Assembly (NCBI RefSeq): GCF_001270745.1
Contig: NZ_KQ434760.1
Coordinates: 4,121 to 68,120, forward strand
Length of the DNA: 64,000 nucleotides
Direction of reading: 5' to 3'
Origin: Jiangella muralis
GTDB lineage: Bacteria; Actinomycetota; Actinomycetes; Jiangellales; Jiangellaceae
Notes under the pieces: model-generated
Seen by the model: the letters and a program-made list of their open reading frames with translations, nothing else
Told to the model about the DNA's origin: nothing
Database searches by the model: none
Part shown: piece by piece, positions 23,271-30,925 of the stretch
How the letters are laid out: every line of letters starts with the position of its first letter
Numbering within the stretch: the first letter of the stretch is position 1
Program-made: the position numbers and the translations under genes

Positions 23271-24560
23271 TCAGCCGCGGCCGTTGGTGGCGGCGACGGT
23301 GGGCGGCGGCGACGGCACGGGCGGCGGTGCTGCGGGGATGCGCAACGGCTGGGCGCTCAGGCTCCCGGCCACGCCGCCGACGGGCCGGTCCTTCACCCGG
23401 TCCCCGGTCGCGGACTGCCACAGGTCGATGATCCGGTTCATGTCCTGCAGCAGCTGGGCGTTCACGCCGCCGGCCAGCGGCACGTAGAGGGTCTCCGCCT
23501 TCTCGCCGGTGTCGAACGCGCCCAGCTCGATCGCCCGCAGCATCGCCGACATCAGGTCGGCCAGCTCGAACAGCTCGCGCGATCGCGCGGCCGGCTGCAT
23601 GCCGACCCGCTGGGCGATCTTCGCCAGCCGGTCCGCGGCGCTGGTCGCGTCGGCCCGCAGGTCGACCACGATCGGCGTGTCCGGAGTCTCGAGCGTCAGG
23701 TGGAACCAGCTCATCGTCGTGACGTACACGAACTCCTCGCGAGCGAGCTGGCCGCCGCGACGGCGCATGGTCATCATGTCCTTGAGCGCGCTGCACAGGA
23801 ACGCCACGTACTCCTTGTCGGTGGCGTTCGGGCCGCTCTCGTTGCGGGCGTTCTCGATGCCGAGCCACACCTGCCGCAGCAGTTCGGTCCACTTCTCCCG
23901 GAACCCGGTGTTGACGCCGCTGCCGGTGTCGGACTTCCAGTCCTGCTCGCCGGCCGACCCGGGCCGGGCCCAGCGGGCCGGGATCGGATGCGGCAGGTCC
24001 ATGCCGAACATCCGCCACATGCAGTTGCGCCGGTTGACCCGGTCGTCCGGCCGCACGCTGCTGGTGACGCCGCCGATGGAGAACAGCGGCGGGTCGCGGA
24101 AGAACAGCTCCTCGGTGGCCCGCAGCCAGCGCAGCCCGCCGGCGGAGAGCGTGTCCAGGGTCTCGCCGGTGACCAGGCGGCGGACCACCTCTGCCAGCAC
24201 CTCGAACACCCCGGTCGACTCCACGAGGTACGCGTAGGCCGCGTGGTCCCACGCCAGCCCGCTGGCCTGCAGTCGCAGCGGCTGGCCGCCGAAGACGTCG
24301 GGATCGGCCAGCACCACACCGGACGGCGCGACCTCGGCGCCGCCGATCACCTGGGGCCGGGGCAGGTTCAGCGTCTCCACGACGTCGGCGGCGCCGAGGA
24401 ACGGTTCGAGGGTGGACGGGTCGCCGAACGCGGGCACCGTCCGGGCGCTGTCCCATGCCTCGTCGAGCCAGCGGCTGAGCTGGATCGGGTGGACGAGGAA
24501 CACGTCCCGGCGGTCGCGGCCGGGTGTTGCGGCGAACAGCTGGGCAAGGTTTCTGAACAT
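23271..24560 (-). CDS. conserved-looking protein of unknown function
   Basis: A 429-residue protein without a recognised domain, signal peptide or membrane segment. Distinctive blocks are HPIQLSRWLDEAW near residue 24, LRWLRATEELFFRD and NRRNCMWRMFGMDLPHPIP in the middle, then a helical second half. The C-terminal ~25 residues are Pro/Ala-rich. It lies 13 bp upstream of the OmpA-like gene and 22 bp downstream of the 168-residue gene. The Trp-rich middle and good codon use argue for a real, structured protein. No function is proposed. Confidence 0.75.
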   Translation of the reverse strand: MFRNLAQLFAATPGRDRRDVFLVHPIQLSRWLDEAWDSARTVPAFGDPSTLEPFLGAADVVETLNLPRPQVIGGAEVAPSGVVLADPDVFGGQPLRLQASGLAWDHAAYAYLVESTGVFEVLAEVVRRLVTGETLDTLSAGGLRWLRATEELFFRDPPLFSIGGVTSSVRPDDRVNRRNCMWRMFGMDLPHPIPARWARPGSAGEQDWKSDTGSGVNTGFREKWTELLRQVWLGIENARNESGPNATDKEYVAFLCSALKDMMTMRRRGGQLAREEFVYVTTMSWFHLTLETPDTPIVVDLRADATSAADRLAKIAQRVGMQPAARSRELFELADLMSAMLRAIELGAFDTGEKAETLYVPLAGGVNAQLLQDMNRIIDLWQSATGDRVKDRPVGGVAGSLSAQPLRIPAAPPPVPSPPPTVAATNGRG

Positions 24561-24582
24561 GTCGTGGGCCCCCTTCGGCAGG

Positions 24583-25089
24583 TCAATCGACCGGGGTCTG
24601 GGCCGGCAGCCGCGGCAGCCGGGGTCCCAGCCGGATGGGCTGGCCGGCGCCGTTCCACACCTCGAGCCGCGCGATGTCCTTGCCGCGGGTGCGGTCCAGC
24701 GTGACGGTTCCGGAGGAGCCGGAACCGCGGTCGATGCCGAGCAGTTCCGGCTCCTCCTCGCCGGCGGCCTGCACGGCTACCCGGGCCGCCGTCGCCGGGA
24801 GCGGCTCCAGCTCGACCCGCTCCCGGTCCTTGTCCTGGAACCGCCGCGCGCTCACCAGGACACCGCCCGGCGCGAGCCGGCCGGTCAGGGCGCCGAGCAC
24901 TCGATAGTCGAGGGCGGTGCGCCGCTGGGCCACGGAGGCCGGTCGATCCCCGTCGCCGCGACGCCGGTCATCGTGCAGCTCGGTGGTGTGCTGGGTGATC
25001 GCGGTGGCGACGTCGTGCAGCGCCGTCACGAACTCGCGCAGCGTCGCCTCGGACGGCAGGCCGCCGTCCGGTGGGCGGTCAGCGGACAT
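24583..25089 (-). CDS. protein of unknown function in the SPF/OmpA-like operon
   Basis: A 168-residue protein with no recognised motif. Residues ~13-60 look helical (REFVTALHDVATAITQHTTE) and the remainder is beta-rich (GTVTLDRTRGKDIARLEVWN). It has no signal peptide. GGAGGAG lies about 6 nt before ATG 25089, and the gene sits 22 bp from each neighbour, so it is a solid member of the operon. An adaptor-like role is only a guess from its small size. Confidence 0.7.
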   Translation of the reverse strand: MSADRPPDGGLPSEATLREFVTALHDVATAITQHTTELHDDRRRGDGDRPASVAQRRTALDYRVLGALTGRLAPGGVLVSARRFQDKDRERVELEPLPATAARVAVQAAGEEEPELLGIDRGSGSSGTVTLDRTRGKDIARLEVWNGAGQPIRLGPRLPRLPAQTPVD

Positions 25090-25111
25090 GTCGATCTCCT
25101 CCTCCAGTGGG

Positions 25112-26377
25112 TCAGGCGGCCCGCGCGGGCGCCCCGGGCGAGAGCCGGGCCAGCCAGTCGAGCAGGTCCCGGCGATGGGCCGGACCGTTCACCGGGTCCG
25201 TGACCGGCCTGATCGCCAGCCACGCCAGCACCGCCAGCGGTTCCCGGCGGGCGAGGTACTGCGAGGTCAGCAGCGACGGCCCGGCCCGGCGGGCCAGGGC
25301 GTCGAGCGCGTCCGGCGACCGGCGGGCCGGGTCGGCGACGGCGGACAGCGGCCGGCCGCCGAACGCGGCCATCGGCTGCCGGGTGCAGACCCGGACGATG
25401 TCGTCGAGCGCGTCCACGCTCAGCCGGGCCAGGCCGGCCGTCTCGGACGGCGCCCGTTCCGGCGGGTGGCGGCGCGCCCAGGCGACGGCCAGGACGTCCC
25501 ACGGCCCGGCGCCGAACCAGCTCCGGCACAGGGCGGCGTTGACGATCACCCGGATCCACGGGAACGGGTGCGGATCGCCGTGAACCGCCTGGTAGACCGC
25601 CGCGGTGTCGCCGTCGACCACGTTGGCCAGCGCCGGCAGCGGCGCCCAGCCGGCCTGGGCGAACGCGTGGACGTCGGCCGCCAGCTCGCTCGCCCACGCC
25701 CGCCACGCCTCGGCCAGCTCGCGGGACCGGGGCGCCAGCGCGACCGCGAGGGCGTCGGCCAGCTCCGCGTTCCAGCCGGTCAGGTGGCCGACCTGATGGC
25801 CGCATTCGTGCAGGATGGCGGTCGGGTAGCTGAGGTTGTGCCGGGTGAGCTTGATCGCCGCGACGGGCGACGGGCTGGTGCGGTCCCAGAGCCGGACGTC
25901 CGCACGCAGGATCGCCGCTCCCAGGCCCTTGTCGACGTAGACGACGGCCGGCGGCGCCGCGATGCCGACCCGGCCGAGGATCACGTCGAGGCTGTCGCCG
26001 GCGATCACGTCCAGTCCGCTCAGCACGGCGGCGAGCGCCGGGTTGGTGCGCGAGCCGACCGCGTCGCCGTAGAAGTCGAGGATGGTCTCGACCTGCAGGT
26101 AGCGGCGGCGCAGCGCGAGCACGCTACGGCGCACCGCGACGGTGTCGTCGCCGCGGGTCAAGGCGGTCGAACAGTGCGCCGCCTCCAGTGAGAGGTCCGC
26201 GACGACGGCGGCGAGCCGGTCGCGTACCCGCATGCGCAGGTACTCCTCCAGACCCGCCCAGGCGGCGGGCGCGGCGATGGTGTCCAGGTCGGCCAGCGCG
26301 TCGACGGCGTGCCGCCAGTGCGCGATCTCCGCCGCCAGCTGCACGCGCTCGGGCTCGGCCGGGTCCGGCTCAGCCAT
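25112..26377 (-). CDS. putative HExxH zinc metalloprotease-like protein
   Basis: A 421-residue protein. Residues 190-198 read HECGHQVGH, a HExxH zinc motif with a further His, and Glu231 in SELAADVHAF is a credible third ligand in the E-x-x-A-D context of gluzincins. The motif is preceded by NLSYPTAIL, the usual helix entry. No signal peptide is seen, so it would act in the cytoplasm or on a partner. I cannot place it in a named peptidase family. The start overlaps the preceding gene's stop (ATGGCTGA, 8 bp), indicating tight coupling to that large SPF protein, a possible substrate (inference). Confidence 0.75.
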   Translation of the reverse strand: MAEPDPAEPERVQLAAEIAHWRHAVDALADLDTIAAPAAWAGLEEYLRMRVRDRLAAVVADLSLEAAHCSTALTRGDDTVAVRRSVLALRRRYLQVETILDFYGDAVGSRTNPALAAVLSGLDVIAGDSLDVILGRVGIAAPPAVVYVDKGLGAAILRADVRLWDRTSPSPVAAIKLTRHNLSYPTAILHECGHQVGHLTGWNAELADALAVALAPRSRELAEAWRAWASELAADVHAFAQAGWAPLPALANVVDGDTAAVYQAVHGDPHPFPWIRVIVNAALCRSWFGAGPWDVLAVAWARRHPPERAPSETAGLARLSVDALDDIVRVCTRQPMAAFGGRPLSAVADPARRSPDALDALARRAGPSLLTSQYLARREPLAVLAWLAIRPVTDPVNGPAHRRDLLDWLARLSPGAPARAA

Positions 26378-28568
26378 GGCGCAGTCCCGGGCGGATCGCG
26401 AGCACGGGCGTTCCGGGCGTTCCGGCCGCGAGCGCGTCTCGGCCGGCGAACGGGAACGTGAACGTCAGGGTCAGCCCGGCGGCCGGGTCCTGGGCGGCGC
26501 CCGCCAGCGTCGGACCGGCGGCCGGCAGCTCCTTGGCCAGCGCGGTGATCATCCCCTCCGCCAGCGCCTCCGCCAGCGCGCGGCGGCGCTCGGGCGGCAT
26601 GGGGCGCGGCGCGTTCAGGGCGCGGGACCGGCCCAGCCGCTGCGTCAGCCAGTCCCGGGCCGGCGGACCCAGCAGCCGCCGGACGGCCGCGATGACCTGG
26701 GTGTGCGCCCGGCGGTCCAGCTGCGCGGCCAGCGTGTGCGCCATCCGTTCGCCGATCCGCAGGTGCACCCGCAGCCGCGGTGCCGGGCCGGACAGGTCGA
26801 CGCGGACGGCCAGCCGCCGCACCCGCCGGGCGTGCCCGGGCCGTCCGGGGACGACGACGCGGAACAGCCGCTGCCCCGGCGCGGCGGGAACCCGGGCGCC
26901 GGTACGGGAGCCGGCGGCGCCGAGCGCCGGGCGCCGCAGCAGCGCACCCGCCACCTGCGGCGTCAGCTCGCCGAACTCGTCCGGCGACAGCGTGCCGTCC
27001 TCGTCGGCTGCGGCCAGGTGCCCGCGCCGGGTGCCCGGCATCGCCTCGAACAGGTGCACCTCCACCTCGGCCGGCCAGCTGCCGACGCCGTCGTCGAGCA
27101 GCCGCTCCTCGAGCGTCTCCTCGCCGCTGACGACGATCGCCCGGGCCGTGGGGCGGCTGAGCAGCACCCGGTACGGGTGGCTGTACGCGCGGTAGCGGTA
27201 GCGCGGGCGCGGGCCGCGCGGCATCATGATCCACCCGCCGGCCTCGGTCTCGCCCTCGTCCTCCCCCAGGTCCGCCCGGAGCACCCGCGGCGGCAGGTAC
27301 CGGGCGGCCGCCTCGGCGAACGCCTCCTGGACCTCGGCCGCGACGCGGACGTCGTCGGCCAGCGACTCCGCCGGCAGCGAGAGCACCTGCCGCACCGTCT
27401 CCTCCAGCGTCGACACCAGCGCCTCCGCCCCGAGCACCGCGGCCTCCTCGTGCTCCAGGCGCAGCAGCCGCAGCCCGGTGTCCGCGATCGGCGGGGCCAG
27501 CGACTTCGCCGCCTGCCGGCCGACGAACGGCGCGATGAACGTGGCCAGCGGCCCGGCCAGCAGCCGCTTCACGCGGTCCCGCCCGATCAGCCGGACCGCC
27601 GTGCGGACCAGGGGCATCGCGGCCGTGACGGCGGGGATGAACTGCTCCACCGGCGCCACCGGCGCCTCGCCCGGCGTCGCGTCGGCCAACTCGGCGGCCA
27701 GCCGGGCCCGCGCGGCGTCGAGGTCGGCGACCGGGTCCTCACCGGCCGCCCGGCCGGCGTCGGCGGCGGAGAGCAGGAGCTCCTCGGCCGCCGCCTCGTC
27801 GGTGACGGTGAGCGCCTGCGCGTACTGGCGGTCGAAGTCCTCCGCGACTTCCCGGCCGGTCTCCGGGGCGCGGATGCCGAGCTTGGCCGCCAGCGCGGCA
27901 GCCGGACCCTGCAGCGACGCCGGCAGCCGGTTGCGTGCGGCGTTGAGCACCCGCTTGACCAGCGGCTCGACCAGCTTCTTGAGGATGCCCGTCAGCTGGC
28001 CCAGGCCGGTGATGCTGCCCAGCACGCCCAGGCCGGTTCGTGCCACCGCCGTGGCGGCGGTCTTGACCTTCGCGAAGCCGCTCTTCACCTTGGCGACCAG
28101 GCCGCCCAGGAACTGCTCGGCGGCCGGGCTCATCGGGTCGGTCCGCGCCTGCGCCGCGGCGAGCTCGATCTCGTCCTCGGCCACCGACTCCGGGGTGCGG
28201 CCGGCGAACGTCTCCTCGAGATGGTCGAGCACCCGCCGTGCCTCGTCGAGCAGCCGGGCCGACCACGCCTCCAGCTGGGCGTCCCGGCCGTCCGCCTCAC
28301 CCTCCGACGACGTGGTCAGGTGCACGGCCGCGGCCTCGTCGACCAGCGCCTCGACGGCGTCGTCGAACGCCTCGTCCTCCAGCTCGGCGAGCAGGTCCTC
28401 GAACAGCTCGCCGTCGTCGCCGGCCGCTTCGAGCCGGCTGGTCGAGAACGGGGAGAGCAGTCCGGGCAGCGTCAGCTCGGCCGCGCCGGGCTCGGCCGGT
28501 GGCCCGGGCGGCCGCTCGGCCTGCAACGCGCTGCCGACGAAGGGCGACACCATGGCGGGCGTGTTCAT
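26370..28568 (-). CDS. large SPF-tailed protein with basic amphipathic segment, unknown function
   Basis: A 732-residue protein, first large gene of the operon. The N-terminus has two SPF motifs (8-10 and 39-41) in a Pro/acidic context, then an acidic helix (GELFEDLLAELEDEAFDDAV). Residues ~153-232 are a basic amphipathic, Gly-rich stretch (GILKKLVEPLVKRVLNAARN) that could bind membranes or pack as a coiled bundle. The remainder, ~235-732, is unrecognised, with Arg-rich beta-like regions near the C-terminus. No signal peptide is seen. GGAGG precedes ATG 28568 by 6 nt. Two proteins of one operon sharing the SPF tail suggests a common targeting or assembly tag. Confidence 0.75.
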   Translation of the reverse strand: MNTPAMVSPFVGSALQAERPPGPPAEPGAAELTLPGLLSPFSTSRLEAAGDDGELFEDLLAELEDEAFDDAVEALVDEAAAVHLTTSSEGEADGRDAQLEAWSARLLDEARRVLDHLEETFAGRTPESVAEDEIELAAAQARTDPMSPAAEQFLGGLVAKVKSGFAKVKTAATAVARTGLGVLGSITGLGQLTGILKKLVEPLVKRVLNAARNRLPASLQGPAAALAAKLGIRAPETGREVAEDFDRQYAQALTVTDEAAAEELLLSAADAGRAAGEDPVADLDAARARLAAELADATPGEAPVAPVEQFIPAVTAAMPLVRTAVRLIGRDRVKRLLAGPLATFIAPFVGRQAAKSLAPPIADTGLRLLRLEHEEAAVLGAEALVSTLEETVRQVLSLPAESLADDVRVAAEVQEAFAEAAARYLPPRVLRADLGEDEGETEAGGWIMMPRGPRPRYRYRAYSHPYRVLLSRPTARAIVVSGEETLEERLLDDGVGSWPAEVEVHLFEAMPGTRRGHLAAADEDGTLSPDEFGELTPQVAGALLRRPALGAAGSRTGARVPAAPGQRLFRVVVPGRPGHARRVRRLAVRVDLSGPAPRLRVHLRIGERMAHTLAAQLDRRAHTQVIAAVRRLLGPPARDWLTQRLGRSRALNAPRPMPPERRRALAEALAEGMITALAKELPAAGPTLAGAAQDPAAGLTLTFTFPFAGRDALAAGTPGTPVLAIRPGLRHG

Positions 28569-28586
28569 GACGACCTCCAGGGACGA

Positions 28587-28604
28587 CTACGGGAGGGACC
28601 GTAG
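28587..28604. repeat. 6-bp inverted repeat upstream of the SPF operon
   Basis: CTACGG (28587-28592) and CCGTAG (28599-28604) are separated by 6 nt, in the 58-bp gap before the 732-residue gene. It could be a small operator or an mRNA hairpin. Confidence 0.3.
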
Positions 28605-28626
28605 GCGGCGCCCGTGTGCGTGATCG

Positions 28627-28845
28627 TCACCGTGGCGTCTCCGGCCCGTCTCGGCTGTCGTCATCGGGCCCGGGGTCGAGCGCCAGCAGCGCGGTCAGCC
28701 AGTGGCCCAGCTGCTCGCCGGCCGCCGCCGCGGAGCCGCGCACCAGGCGGCCCTCGACGTCGCCGGTCGCCAGCATCCGTACCTTCAGGTCATCGCCGTC
28801 CACCCAGCAGCGGACGACGACCACACACCAACGCGGACGGGGCAT
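28627..28845 (-). CDS. small hypothetical protein upstream of the SPF operon
   Basis: A 72-residue protein. Residues 5-50 look like a folded alpha/beta unit (VRCWVDGDDLKVRMLATGD), and the C-terminus is acidic. It is on the same strand as the five-gene operon, 58 bp before it, and follows the response regulator gene by 75 bp. No Shine-Dalgarno is evident, which lowers confidence. No motif is recognised. Confidence 0.5.
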   Translation of the reverse strand: MPRPRWCVVVVRCWVDGDDLKVRMLATGDVEGRLVRGSAAAAGEQLGHWLTALLALDPGPDDDSRDGPETPR

Positions 28846-28920
28846 GGGGGCAGCCTGCCGCCGCGGCGTCTGCCGGCCGTATGCCCACCCGTCACCCGCG
28901 CCGTCGCCGGGACCGGTCGG

Positions 28921-29601
28921 TCAGGCCGGCGGGCGGGCGCTGACCAGGCCGGTCTGGTAGGCGATGACGACGAGCTGGGCGCGGTCACGGGCGCCGAGCT
29001 TGATCATCGCGCGGCTGACGTGGGTCTTGGCGGTCGCCGGGCTGAGCGACAGTTCGGCGCCGATCTCGGCGTTGGACCGGCCGGTGCCGACGAGGGCGAG
29101 CACCTCGCGCTCGCGCTGGGTGAGCACGCCGAGGCGATCCTCGGCCACCTGGTACGCCGTCCGGGCCGCGGTGAACTGGGCGATCAGCCGCCGGGTGATC
29201 TTGGGGGCGAGCAGCGCCTCGCCGGCGGCGACGACGCGGATGGCGTGCAGCAGCTCCTGTGGCCCGGCGTCCTTGAGGAGGAACCCGCTGGCGCCGGCCT
29301 CGAGCGCGTCGAACACGTACTCCTCGGTGTCGTACGTCGTGAGGATCAGCACCTTCACCCGGTCCAGCCCGGGGATGGCGGCAATGCGGCGGGTCGCCTC
29401 GATGCCGTCGAGGCCGGGCATGCGGATGTCCATCAGCACGACGTCGGGACGGGACTCGCGGCAGCGCTCGATCGCCTCGGCGCCGTCGGCCGCCTCGCCG
29501 ACGACGTCGATGTCCTCTTCGACGTCGAGGAGGACGCGGAAGCCGGTGCGCACGAGCACCTGGTCGTCGGCGAGGACGACGCGGACGGTGGCGGACGTCA
29601 T
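28921..29601 (-). CDS. NarL/LuxR family response regulator
   Basis: A 226-residue response regulator. The receiver domain has the acidic pocket ADDQ (11-14), phospho-acceptor Asp58 in VVLMDIRMPG and Lys in LLKDAG. The C-terminal GerE-type helix-turn-helix starts LTQREREVLALVGTGRSNAE. Its start overlaps the kinase stop by 4 bp (ATGA). The pair reads directly towards the SPF operon on the same strand, and the MMPL transporter is divergent, so either could be its target. Confidence 0.93.
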   Translation of the reverse strand: MTSATVRVVLADDQVLVRTGFRVLLDVEEDIDVVGEAADGAEAIERCRESRPDVVLMDIRMPGLDGIEATRRIAAIPGLDRVKVLILTTYDTEEYVFDALEAGASGFLLKDAGPQELLHAIRVVAAGEALLAPKITRRLIAQFTAARTAYQVAEDRLGVLTQREREVLALVGTGRSNAEIGAELSLSPATAKTHVSRAMIKLGARDRAQLVVIAYQTGLVSARPPA

Positions 29602-30794
29602 CGGGCGGCGACCTCGACGCTGTTCAGCGGCAGCCGGGCGCACACCTTGAAGCCGTCGCCGTCGGGGCCGGCCTCGAACGTCCCGCCGAGCAGCTCGCAC
29701 CGTTCCCGCATGCCGGCCAGCCCGCGGCCCGGCTCGACCGGCGGGCCGGGCGGGGCGCTCAACTCGCCGCCGTCGTCGGCGATCGAGACGCGCAGTTCGC
29801 CGCCGCCCAGCTCGAGGCCGACGGCGACGCGGGCCGGCCCGGCGTGCCGGATGACGTTGGTGATGCCCTCCTGGACGATGCGGTAGGCGGCGCGGTCGAC
29901 GTCGTCGGGGACGACCCCGGCGGGCACCGCCCCCGTCACCGTGACGTCCAGGCCGGCCCGCCGCCCGACGGCGACCAGCTCGTCCAGCGCGCCCAGGCTC
30001 GGCCCGGGCGAGCCGTCGTCGTCGCCGCGCAGCACGCCGAGGACGGAGCGCATCTCGCGCAGCGCCCGGGCGCTGGTCTGCTCGATCGTCAGCAGCGTCT
30101 CGCGAGCCCGCTCCGGCCGCTTGTCCAGCACGTGCGCCGTCACCCCGGCCTGCACGTTGATGATCGCGATGGCGTGCGCGACGGTGTCGTGCACCTCGCG
30201 GGCGATGCGCAGCCGCTCGGCGTCGACGCGGCGGCGGGCCTCCTCCTCGCGGGTCCGCTCGGCCACCTCGGCCCGCTGGACGGCGTCGGTGGCGATGACG
30301 CGGCGGGAGCGGACCGACTCGCCCAGCGCGGCGGCCATGATGGTGGCGCCGATGCGGAACGCCAGCCAGCCGATGCCCTCGCCGCCGGTGTCGGCCGTGG
30401 CGATCCAGACGACGGCCAGCACCGTGAGTCCGTTCGCGACGACGACCAGCGAGCGCCGCCCGTCGCCGTGCGCCGTCACCGTGTAGATGGCCACGAACAG
30501 CGACAGCCAGCCGGGGCCGTCGGGGAACCCGGAACCGAAGTAGGCGACGCTGACCAGGCCGGTCACGATGAAGACGGGGATCGGCCAGCGCCGCCGCACC
30601 AGCAGGACCAGGCCGCTGAGCATGAGCAGCGCGTTGCCGGGGATGCCGAGCGCCTCGGCCGGCCCGCCCAGCTCGGGCTCGCGCTCGATGGCCGAATGCG
30701 TGCCCTGCACCTGCAGCAACGTGACGAAGCCGGCGATCAGCACGTCCTGGGTGCGCGCCGACAACGTCGGGAGGCGCTGTACCAACCGCTCCAT
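29598..30794 (-). CDS. two-component sensor histidine kinase (HisKA_3 type)
   Basis: A 398-residue membrane kinase. About four or five hydrophobic segments lie in residues 15-160 with only short loops, so it probably senses a membrane signal. The phospho-accepting His202 is in RIAREVHDTVAHA. The HATPase region has NVIRHAG and a GRGLAGMRER glycine loop. ATG 30794 is 7 nt after TACGAT on the minus strand, suggesting a leaderless transcript; an upstream in-frame codon would overlap that element. It forms an operon with the response regulator. Confidence 0.92.
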   Translation of the reverse strand: MERLVQRLPTLSARTQDVLIAGFVTLLQVQGTHSAIEREPELGGPAEALGIPGNALLMLSGLVLLVRRRWPIPVFIVTGLVSVAYFGSGFPDGPGWLSLFVAIYTVTAHGDGRRSLVVVANGLTVLAVVWIATADTGGEGIGWLAFRIGATIMAAALGESVRSRRVIATDAVQRAEVAERTREEEARRRVDAERLRIAREVHDTVAHAIAIINVQAGVTAHVLDKRPERARETLLTIEQTSARALREMRSVLGVLRGDDDGSPGPSLGALDELVAVGRRAGLDVTVTGAVPAGVVPDDVDRAAYRIVQEGITNVIRHAGPARVAVGLELGGGELRVSIADDGGELSAPPGPPVEPGRGLAGMRERCELLGGTFEAGPDGDGFKVCARLPLNSVEVAAR

Positions 30795-30925
30795 GGCAGC
30801 GATCGTAGCGACGCGCGCCCACACCCGGCGTCGTCCACCCGGTGCGGCGGGCTACTCCCGGTGGCGTAGCCGGACGCGCTCGGCGGCGGACGACGGCGGC
30901 CGGGCCGTGCTTCCAGGATCACGGT

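Noticed and set aside
26142-28604. 820-codon frame antisense to the SPF operon
   Set aside because: Arg/Gln/Gly-rich shadow without motifs; the sense strand has ordered proteins, ribosome sites and tight spacing.
20912-28845. Contractile injection system or phage tail cluster
   Set aside because: No sheath, tube, baseplate, spike or AAA+ ATPase gene is present, and the OmpA-like domain alone does not support it.
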